NCBI GenBank assembly: GCA_026399475.1
Contig: JAPLQY010000024.1
Coordinates: 1-53,947 of the forward strand
Origin: Rhodocyclales bacterium
GTDB lineage: Bacteria > Pseudomonadota > Gammaproteobacteria > Burkholderiales > Rhodocyclaceae
Direction: 5' to 3'
DNA: 53,947 bases
Under the pieces are notes generated by a model. That model worked only from the letters and a program-made list of their open reading frames with translations, was not told the origin of the DNA and did no database searches. Of this stretch, positions 25,043 through 31,090 are shown one piece after another. The stretch's first letter is position 1. Each line of letters begins with the position of its first letter. The translations under genes were made by a program, and so were the position numbers.

Positions 25043-25061
25043 ATTGCTGCGTCGCAACAAT
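25043..25061. promoter_or_regulatory. 19-bp imperfect palindrome upstream of the phasin -35 (candidate PhaR operator)
   Basis: ATTGCTGCGTCGCAACAAT has half-sites ATTGCTGCG and ATTGTTGCG (8 of 9 identical) around a central T, ending 5 bp before the -35. The CTGC-N3-GCA core resembles the TGC-rich PhaR sites reported upstream of phasin genes. Identity of the regulator is inferred. Confidence 0.45.
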
Positions 25062-25066
25062 TTATC

Positions 25067-25094
25067 TTGACAAACCAAGTCCGTTCCCTACAAT
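25067..25094 (+). promoter_or_regulatory. sigma70 promoter of the phasin gene
   Basis: A perfect -35 TTGACA (25067-25072) and -10 TACAAT (25089-25094) are separated by 16 bases, about 100 bases ahead of the start codon. The leader of roughly 95 bases is long. Confidence 0.8.
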
Positions 25095-25195
25095 GGAGCT
25101 ATATTGCGGTGCACCATTCCATGTGTTTTGGGAGCTCAACGGAAATCGATGGTGCCTAGTTCGCTATCACTTTTGACTCTTTTCAGGAGATCACC

Positions 25196-25726
25196 ATGTA
25201 CAAGATATCCGAGCAACTCACCAGCGCCAACCAAGCCGGTGTCGAAACTCTGGTAACCATTGCCAATGCTTCGTTTGCCGGAGTTGAGCGTTTGGCTGCC
25301 CTGAACCTCAATGCCGTCCGTACTCTGTTCGAAGACAGCACTGAAAATACGCGCGCCCTGTTTGCCGTCAAGGACGTGCAGGATTTCGTTTCACTGCAAA
25401 CAAAGCTGGCTCAACCGGGCTTGGAGAAGGCTACTGTCTATTCCCGCAGTGTTTATCAAATCGCTACTGAAACCCAGGAGGCGTTATCCGGCGTGGTCGA
25501 AGGCAAGGTTTCCGAGCTGAACAAGAACGCCAGTCTGGCACTCGACAAGGCAGTCAAGACTGCTCCGGCCGGTTCTGATCTGGCGGTAAATGCCATGCGG
25601 TCGGCACTCTCGGCTGCGAATTCTGCTTACGACAATATGAGCAAGGCGGCCAGGCAGGTCACGGAAATTGCTCAAGCCAATCTTGCCGCTGCCACCGCCG
25701 TCAAACCCGGCAGCAAGGCCGCATAA
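25196..25726 (+). CDS. phaP: Phasin, polyhydroxyalkanoate granule-associated protein
   Basis: This 176-residue alpha-helical protein coats polyhydroxyalkanoate granules. It starts MYKISEQLTSANQAGVETLVTIANASFAGVERLAALNLNAVR, a typical phasin family 2 N-terminus. It is rich in Ala, Ser, Thr and Lys with amphipathic helices and no signal peptide, and the C-terminus is low-complexity (AAATAVKPGSKAA). AGGAGATCACC precedes the ATG. No PHA synthase gene is in the window. Confidence 0.9.
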   Translation: MYKISEQLTSANQAGVETLVTIANASFAGVERLAALNLNAVRTLFEDSTENTRALFAVKDVQDFVSLQTKLAQPGLEKATVYSRSVYQIATETQEALSGVVEGKVSELNKNASLALDKAVKTAPAGSDLAVNAMRSALSAANSAYDNMSKAARQVTEIAQANLAAATAVKPGSKAA

Positions 25727-25778
25727 GTATCGTCGACCGTCTTTTCTTCCGGCCTCGCAAGGGGTCGGATTCATCCTT

Positions 25779-25797
25779 GTGCTTCGGCACCCGTTTT
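25779..25797 (+). terminator. Weak possible terminator after the phasin gene
   Basis: A short stem GTGC-TTCG-GCAC with a UUCG-type tetraloop is followed by CCG and five T residues, about 50 bases after the phasin stop. The stem is only four base pairs. Confidence 0.35.
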
Positions 25798-25977
25798 TCG
25801 GCACACGCGGGAATCCGCCTGTAGCCTCGACGCAAAAGCAAGCGGACACAGTGTTCGCAGGACCAGTGGCCGCGCTTGGTCACTTAGTCACTTCAGCAGT
25901 TCCTATCGCAGGCCCTCTCCAGTTTGTCTGGTTTATCGCAGGGCTTATGTCGCACTGGCAACAGTAAAGGAGAAATC

Positions 25978-26670
25978 TTGTCGACAACTATCACACAAAG
26001 ATATTTGATGGCACGGAGCACCAGTGCCTTCCTCAACTACCTCCATCTCGACGTGGCAATCGTTGGCCTGGCAATCGTCCTGGTGCTCGCCGGAGGGTTG
26101 GCAAACAGCGTCGATACCATCCGATCAATAGGCTCGACCATTCCGAATCTCTCGCCGTCGGCGGAAGCGCCGCCACGAGCGCGGGATGCGGAGCGAGCAA
26201 CACAAACATTGACGCCTGGCATGAGGGCGGCCCTGGATTATGTCGTCCAGCGCTATCGTGTGTCCGCCGACGCCCTGCAGCCGGTTTTTGAAACAGCCCA
26301 GGCAGTCGGGGCCAAGCGGCACATTGACCCGTTACTGCTGATTGCCGTGATCAGCGTTGAATCCAGGTTTAATCCTTTCTCACAAAGCCCCATGGGCGCT
26401 CAGGGTCTGATGCAGATCATCCCCCGCTACCACCAGGACAAGGTGCCGAACGCAGAAGTCGCGCGGCCCTTCCTGGATCCGGTAACCAACGTTCAAATTG
26501 GCGCACAGATCCTGCAGGAAGCCATCCGCCGGCAGGGAGGGCTGATGGAGGGTTTGCAGCATTACGGCGGCGCGATCGACGATGAGGAGCAAGCTTACGC
26601 AAACAAGGTGCTCGCCGAAAAGCTTCGTCTCGAACAGGCTCCACGGCGCAGAGATAGTGCCGGCGCCTGA
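25978..26670 (+). CDS. Membrane-anchored lytic transglycosylase (SLT domain)
   Basis: This protein of about 230 residues has one N-terminal membrane segment (VAIVGLAIVLVLAGGLANS) and a C-terminal SLT domain. The catalytic glutamate is in VISVESRFNPFSQSPMGAQGLMQIIP (Glu128 from this start). It would cleave peptidoglycan glycan strands in the periplasm with formation of anhydro-muramyl ends. I prefer the TTG start at 25978 because AAAGGAGAAATC lies just upstream; alternatives are ATG at 25924 (no ribosome site) and ATG at 26008. Confidence 0.85.
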   Translation: MSTTITQRYLMARSTSAFLNYLHLDVAIVGLAIVLVLAGGLANSVDTIRSIGSTIPNLSPSAEAPPRARDAERATQTLTPGMRAALDYVVQRYRVSADALQPVFETAQAVGAKRHIDPLLLIAVISVESRFNPFSQSPMGAQGLMQIIPRYHQDKVPNAEVARPFLDPVTNVQIGAQILQEAIRRQGGLMEGLQHYGGAIDDEEQAYANKVLAEKLRLEQAPRRRDSAGA

Positions 26671-26980
26671 CGCAACAAGCTGAGTCGGACGGGCAATTAA
26701 ATTTGCCCAATGTACTTGGGGTGAATCGCGCCGGGTTTAGCAGACACTCTGCTGCCGGGTAAAAAACTGAATGGCGCTGGTACGTCCTGGGCCACGGCGA
26801 ATTGATCGCCGAAGATGCCGCCTGGGAGCTGCGCGGCAACGAACTGATCAAGCGGGTCTACCTCGGGGAGGCGATCGCCGAAGAATAGGCGCCTGCGGTC
26901 TGGCAGGGGAAGGCGGGAGCCACAACGCACGACTGGCCGTTTCAGTTGAAATATGGTGCCACTATTGGTGCCATTGCTCC
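26671..26980. other. 310-bp gap between the transglycosylase and hicA
   Basis: It contains a hairpin GGGCA-ATTAAA-TTTGCCC-like at 26690-26707 that could end transcription, a scrap of a livF-type gene (26763-26888) and two direct repeats of GGTGCCA(C/T)T at 26955-26963 and 26967-26975. The repeats, 12 bp apart, directly precede hicA and could be the antitoxin operator. Confidence 0.5.
26763..26888 (+). pseudogene. C-terminal remnant of a LivF-type ABC ATPase gene
   Basis: The frame reads ...WRWYVLGHGELIAEDAAW then ELRGNELIKRVYLGE before a TAG. This matches the last 35 or so residues of LivF-type ATPases (Y-V-L-G/E-x-G-x-I ... L-x-x-x-x-x-x-x-x-x-YLG); the intact livF here has [20 protein letters not shown] then [13 protein letters not shown] lies just upstream and no Walker motifs are present. 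It is an orphan fragment without a start or catalytic core. Confidence 0.6.
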
Positions 26981-27238
26981 ATGCCGTCTTCCAGGGAAAT
27001 CCTCGACCAGATGCGACGCGAGCCGGGCAACGTCCGGTTCAGCGATCTCAGGAGGGTTTGCGAAGATCATTTCGGGAAGCCGCGCCATTGAGGCACCAGT
27101 CACGTCATATTCAAGACACCTTGGGTCGGCGATCCGCGGATCAACATCCAGGACGATAAAGGCAAGGCCAAGGCCTATCAGGTCAGACAGGTGCTACTCG
27201 CAATCGACAAACTGGAGGGACTGCGCAATGAGCATTGA
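26981..27238 (+). pseudogene. hicA: HicA-type toxin gene interrupted by an in-frame TGA
   Basis: The frame from ATG 26981 reads MPSSREILDQMRREPGNVRF, SDLRRVCEDHFGKPRH, then TGA at 27089-27091. It continues in the same frame with GTSHVIFKTPWVGDPRINIQ and AYQVRQVLLAIDKLEGLRNEH to a TGA at 27236-27238. The joined product looks like an 85-residue HicA-family mRNA interferase; the Ser-His of GTSH, which holds the likely catalytic His, lies after the stop. The TGA occupies a position where homologues have a small residue such as Gly. It overlaps hicB by 11 bases, the usual hicAB arrangement. Confidence 0.75.
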
Positions 27239-27551
27239 TCACTACACTTACCGCGTTACCTGGTCGGCCGAGGACGGCGAGCATGTCGGCCTGTGCGCCG
27301 AATTTCCGTCGCTATCGTGGCTGGCGAAGACGCCGGAAGCCGCGCTGAAAGGAATCCGGCGGGTCCTATCCGAAGCGGTAGCCGACATGCAGGCGGCGGG
27401 AGAGGAGATTCCCGTACCTCTGGCGGAAAAGCACTACAGCGACGAGTTCCGTGTGCGTATTCCGCCGCAGGTGCATCGCGCCCTCGCGACAGAGGCCGCC
27501 GAACAGGGCGTCAGCCTGAATCGACTGGCGAGCGCAAAACTGGCGGCCTGA
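27228..27551 (+). CDS. hicB: HicB-type antitoxin
   Basis: This 107-residue protein reads MSIDHYTYRVTWSAEDGEHV, with a degenerate RNase H-like HicB fold (GLCAEFPSLSWLAKTPEAALKGIRRVL) and a C-terminal ribbon-helix-helix region (FRVRIPPQVHRALATEAAEQGVSLNRL). It would neutralize HicA and autoregulate the operon. The start is inside the last codons of hicA. Here the antitoxin is intact while the toxin is broken. Confidence 0.85.
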   Translation: MSIDHYTYRVTWSAEDGEHVGLCAEFPSLSWLAKTPEAALKGIRRVLSEAVADMQAAGEEIPVPLAEKHYSDEFRVRIPPQVHRALATEAAEQGVSLNRLASAKLAA

Positions 27552-27598
27552 GATCACTCGCACCCTGGTCGCGGATTCCCGCGACGTCGAAACTTGCC

Positions 27599-27616
27599 GA
27601 CCGCCACCCGGCGGTC
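27599..27616 (+). terminator. Possible terminator hairpin downstream of hicB
   Basis: GACCGCC (27599-27605) and GGCGGTC (27610-27616) form a perfect 7-bp stem with a 4-base loop, followed by AGTTTACC. The missing long U-run makes it doubtful. Confidence 0.35.
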
Positions 27617-27730
27617 AGTTTACCGGCCATCGTCCCGAGAGAAGAGCAAAAAAGTCGGTGCTGGCGCGACGGCGATTCAGGCTGAGTTGAAATGCAATGC
27701 GATACCGATCCGTTCTGCCCGAAGTGAACC

Positions 27731-27917
27731 ATGAAACCGCACCACTGGCCCTGGACTTTCGTCGTATTCACCCTGCTCGGCATCGTCTTGCTACTAGCCG
27801 GAGGCGGCGCACTGGCAGGAATGCTGAAGGGCACCCATCGTGTCGGCTGTCGCCTGCTTTGTGACCGGTGCCTTTCCCCTCGTCCTGCGCCGCCTCGCCG
27901 AACGCGAGGGCACCTGA
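27731..27917 (+). pseudogene. Frameshifted gene for a small two-helix membrane protein
   Basis: From ATG 27731 the frame reads MKPHHWPWTFVVFTLLGIVL and LLAGGGALAGMLKG. At about 27833 the sensible reading shifts by one base to PIVSAVACFVTGAFPLVLRRLAEREGT, ending at TGA 27915-27917. Together they would make a protein of about 62 residues with two membrane segments. Without the shift the first frame runs into low-hydrophobicity sequence. The family is not recognised; a sequencing error cannot be excluded. Confidence 0.4.
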
Positions 27918-28189
27918 GGTCCGGTCAAATCAATTTCGTCGGTCCCGCTCGCGACCGAAGCGGGCGTCGCGGCTTGCTGGCGAGGATTTTCGCATTCGGC
28001 CAGGGGCAGCCGATGGAGGCGCTACAGAATAAGGTTTTCAACAGACCGTTGCCGGCCAGTAACCGGCCATTCGAGTTTCAATAAGCGGGCTAGAGGACAC
28101 CGAAAGCAGAGAGCGGTGGCAACAGGCACCGGGAAACGGTGCATACACGGCGAAACACAAGTTCTTTGGACATCGTATAGTCTCGCCGG

Positions 28190-29092
28190 ATGATCTCCCG
28201 CAAATACCTATACCTGATCGCACTGGCGCGAGAGAAGCACTTCGGTCGTGCGGCGGCTGCCTGCAATGTTTCGCCCTCAACACTTTCGGCGGCAATTCGC
28301 GATCTGGAAACAGAGCTTGGCGTCGCCGTGGTCGAGCGTGGCAAGCAGTTCGCCGGCCTGACGCCTGAGGGGCGCAGCGTGGTCGAGTATGCCCAGCGCA
28401 TGGCGGCCAGTGCGGAAGGCCTCAAGCAGGAACTGGCTTCGCTGCGCGACGGGCTAACCGGACGCTTGCGCCTTGGTGTGATACCGACCGCGCTTACCGT
28501 CGTTGCCTCGCTTACTGCGTCGTTTGCCCGACGCCATTCGTTGGTCACAGCCGAGGTACTCTCGCTTGCCACCGACGAGATCCTCGCCCGTTTGCGCCGC
28601 TTTGAACTTGATGCCGGAGTCGTTTATGTGGAATCGGCGCAGGCTGCCGGTTTCAGTGTTGTCCCGGTTTGGCGCGAGCGCCATGTACTCCTGACGGGTG
28701 CCGACGGCCGTTTTGCCGGTCGCGAGACGGTTAGCTGGGCCGAGGCGGCTGGCGTTCCCCTTTCTCTGCTGACGCCAGACATGCAAAACCGCAAGACCAT
28801 CGATGCCGTCTTTGCAAAGGTCGGGGCTGCCGTTACGCCGATGCTGGAAACCAATTCAATCATCAGCATCCTCGCCCATGTGGGTTCCGGCCATTGGTCG
28901 TCGATCGTGCCGCGTAGCGTGCTAGAACAAGTCGGCACTCCGCCGGGGGTGATCGACATCGAACTGGTGGAACCGTCGGTCGATTGGGCCACCGGCCTCG
29001 TTACCCTGGCGCGCGAGCCGCAAGCGCCCATGGTGGCCGCACTGGTGGCCGAGGCAAAGGCATTGGTGGAGTCGTTCGACAAACCCGTATAG
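28190..29092 (+). CDS. LysR-type transcriptional regulator of the formate dehydrogenase operon
   Basis: This 300-residue protein has an N-terminal winged helix (KHFGRAAAACNVSPSTLSAAIRDLETELGVAVVERG, about residues 16-50) and a C-terminal periplasmic-binding-like effector domain. It lies 52 bases upstream of fdsG on the same strand. LysR regulators with this place are known for fds operons (FdsR in Cupriavidus), so control of fds is inferred. The effector is not known. Confidence 0.88.
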   Translation: MISRKYLYLIALAREKHFGRAAAACNVSPSTLSAAIRDLETELGVAVVERGKQFAGLTPEGRSVVEYAQRMAASAEGLKQELASLRDGLTGRLRLGVIPTALTVVASLTASFARRHSLVTAEVLSLATDEILARLRRFELDAGVVYVESAQAAGFSVVPVWRERHVLLTGADGRFAGRETVSWAEAAGVPLSLLTPDMQNRKTIDAVFAKVGAAVTPMLETNSIISILAHVGSGHWSSIVPRSVLEQVGTPPGVIDIELVEPSVDWATGLVTLAREPQAPMVAALVAEAKALVESFDKPV

Positions 29093-29144
29093 GTGTTCGG
29101 ATTTTCCCGCTTTCCCTTTTGCCGCAACGGGGTTACAACGCGGC

Positions 29145-29588
29145 ATGGAAAACCTTGGCACCGTGTTGCGCATCGTCGCCGCGAAACAAACCCTTCCCGG
29201 CGCCCTGCTGCCGATCCTGCACGAGATCCAGGAGGAACTCGGCCATATCCCGCCCGAGTCCGTGTCCCTGATCGCGAAGGAACTCAATCTCTCGCGCGCC
29301 GAAGTGCATGGCGTCATCACCTACTACCACCATTTTCGCCAGACCCCGCCGGGCCGTCACGTGGTCCGCGTCTGTTGTGCAGAGGCCTGCCAGGCGGTCG
29401 GCGGCGAGGCGCTGGCGGAGCATGCCAGGGCGCGACTGGAAGGCAGCGACCTGACTCTGGAGCCGGTGTATTGCCTTGGCCTGTGCGCCATCGGCCCGGC
29501 GCTGCAGATCGACGAGACGACGCTGCGCGCGCGCGTCACGCCGGAAAAATTCGACGCGCTGATCGATGCCTTGGAGGCCGGCCAATGA
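29145..29588 (+). CDS. fdsG: NAD-dependent formate dehydrogenase, gamma subunit (NuoE-like)
   Basis: This 147-residue [2Fe-2S] protein passes electrons toward the FMN/NAD site of the soluble formate dehydrogenase. The cluster cysteines are C77-x4-C82 and C110-x3-C114 (CCAEAC and CLGLC), the NuoE-type thioredoxin-like ferredoxin pattern. The start MENLGTVLRIVAAKQ is close to the usual N-terminus, and the stop overlaps the fdsB start. It is the first structural gene of fdsG-B-A-fdhD-fdsD. Confidence 0.93.
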   Translation: MENLGTVLRIVAAKQTLPGALLPILHEIQEELGHIPPESVSLIAKELNLSRAEVHGVITYYHHFRQTPPGRHVVRVCCAEACQAVGGEALAEHARARLEGSDLTLEPVYCLGLCAIGPALQIDETTLRARVTPEKFDALIDALEAGQ

Positions 29589-31090
29589 GCGTCACGGTCT
29601 ACGTTCCCGGCGAGGCAGCTGCGCTGGCTCTGGGTGCCGATGCCGTAGCCGCAACCATCGTCGCCGAAGCCGCAAGGCGCGGAATCGACATCCGGCTCGT
29701 GCGCAACGGTTCGCGCGGCATGTTCTGGCTCGAACCCCTGGTTGAAGTGTCCACCTCGCGGGGCCGCATCGCCTATGGCCCAGTGGCTGCCCACGACGTG
29801 CGCGGCCTGTTCGCCGCCGGCTTCCTGAGCGGCGGCATTCACCCGCTGCATCTGGGCGTCACCGAAGAGCTACCCTGGCTCAAGCGGCAGCAACGCCTCG
29901 CCTGTCGGCGCATCGGTATCATCGATCCGCTCTCGCTGGCCGACTACCTGGCCCAGGGCGGCGGCGAGGGCTTGCGTTGCGCACGTGCCATGGCGCCGGT
30001 CGAGATTGTCCGTGCCGTAACCGATTCCGGGCTGCGCGGTCGCGGCGGCGCGGCCTTTCCCACCGGCATCAAGTGGCGGACCGTGCTCGATACCCCGGCG
30101 CCACAAAAATACATTGTCTGCAATGCCGACGAGGGCGATTCCGGCACCTTCTCCGACCGGCTGCTGATGGAGGGCGACCCGTTCCAGTTGCTCGAAGGCA
30201 TGGCCATCGCCGGCCTCGCGGTCGGCGCCACCATGGGTTACATCTACGTCCGCTCCGAATATCCACACGCCATCGCCGCGCTGAATGCGGCACTCGATGG
30301 CGCACGGGATTGGCTCGGCGATTTCAAAATCGAGGTGCGCAAGGGCGCCGGTTCCTACGTCTGCGGCGAGGAAACCGCGCTGCTCGAAAGTCTGGAGGGC
30401 CGACGCGGCATCGTCCGCGCCAAACCGCCGCTGCCGGCCATCAGCGGCCTGTTCGGTCAACCGACGGTAATCAACAACGTCATCACCTTTGGCAGCGTGC
30501 CGGATATCCTGGCGCACGGTGCCAGCCACTACCAGGAGTTTGGCTGTGGCCGCTCGCGCGGCACGCTGCCCTTCCAGCTGGCCGGAAACATCAAATACGG
30601 CGGGCTGGTCGAAGTGCCCTTCGGCCTCACGCTGCGCGAGCTGCTTTACGACTTCGGTGGCGGCTCGCGCTCGGGCCGGCCGCTGCGCGCCGTGCAGGTC
30701 GGCGGGCCGCTGGGTGCTTACCTGCCCGAAACGCGGTTTGACACCATGCTGGACTACGAGGCCTTTGCCGCCATCGGGGCGGGGCTCGGCCACGGCGGCA
30801 TCGTCGCCTTCGACGACACGGTGGATATGGCGCGGCAAGCCCGCTATGCAATGAAATTCTGTGCCGTCGAATCCTGCGGCAAATGCACGCCCTGCCGCAT
30901 CGGTTCGACGCGCGGCGTCGAGGTCATCGATCGAATCCGCGGCGGACAGGCGGAACAGATCGAACTTCTACGTGACCTCTGCGAAACGATGATTCACGGC
31001 TCGCTGTGCGCCATGGGCAGCATGACGCCTATCCCGGTGTTGTCGGCACTTGAGCACTTTTCCGAGGACTTCGGATGGATGCGCGCATGA
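29585..31090 (+). CDS. fdsB: NAD-dependent formate dehydrogenase, beta subunit (NuoF-like)
   Basis: This 501-residue subunit carries FMN, NAD and a [4Fe-4S] cluster and reduces NAD+. An N-terminal thioredoxin-like domain (1-120) precedes the NuoF core. The FMN/NAD region is GLRGRGGAAFPTGIKW and GAGSYVCGEETALLESLEG, and the cluster motif is ESCGKCTPCRIGSTRG. The start at 29585 (ATGA overlap with fdsG) is preferred over a longer open frame from 29093. Confidence 0.94.
   Translation: MSVTVYVPGEAAALALGADAVAATIVAEAARRGIDIRLVRNGSRGMFWLEPLVEVSTSRGRIAYGPVAAHDVRGLFAAGFLSGGIHPLHLGVTEELPWLKRQQRLACRRIGIIDPLSLADYLAQGGGEGLRCARAMAPVEIVRAVTDSGLRGRGGAAFPTGIKWRTVLDTPAPQKYIVCNADEGDSGTFSDRLLMEGDPFQLLEGMAIAGLAVGATMGYIYVRSEYPHAIAALNAALDGARDWLGDFKIEVRKGAGSYVCGEETALLESLEGRRGIVRAKPPLPAISGLFGQPTVINNVITFGSVPDILAHGASHYQEFGCGRSRGTLPFQLAGNIKYGGLVEVPFGLTLRELLYDFGGGSRSGRPLRAVQVGGPLGAYLPETRFDTMLDYEAFAAIGAGLGHGGIVAFDDTVDMARQARYAMKFCAVESCGKCTPCRIGSTRGVEVIDRIRGGQAEQIELLRDLCETMIHGSLCAMGSMTPIPVLSALEHFSEDFGWMRA

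Larger units (their letters stand above)
24777..25195. other. 419-bp intergenic region between kefC and the phasin gene
   Basis: It holds a U-poor hairpin right after kefC (AGCGAGTC/GACTCGCT, 24775-24795), a terminator-like hairpin with a T8 run at 24893-24922, and the phasin promoter with an upstream palindrome. The stretch 24796-24892 has no recognisable gene; something transcribed left to right apparently ends at the terminator, but no RNA family was recognised. Confidence 0.6.
27552..28189. other. 638-bp stretch between hicB and the LysR gene, mostly decayed
   Basis: It holds a perfect hairpin after hicB (GACCGCC/GGCGGTC, 27599-27616, weak U-tract), a frameshifted small membrane-protein gene (27731-27917) and, beyond it, about 270 bases with no gene I recognise. 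A TATAGT hexamer at 28176-28181 just before the LysR start could be a -10, but no -35 is evident. Confidence 0.5.
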
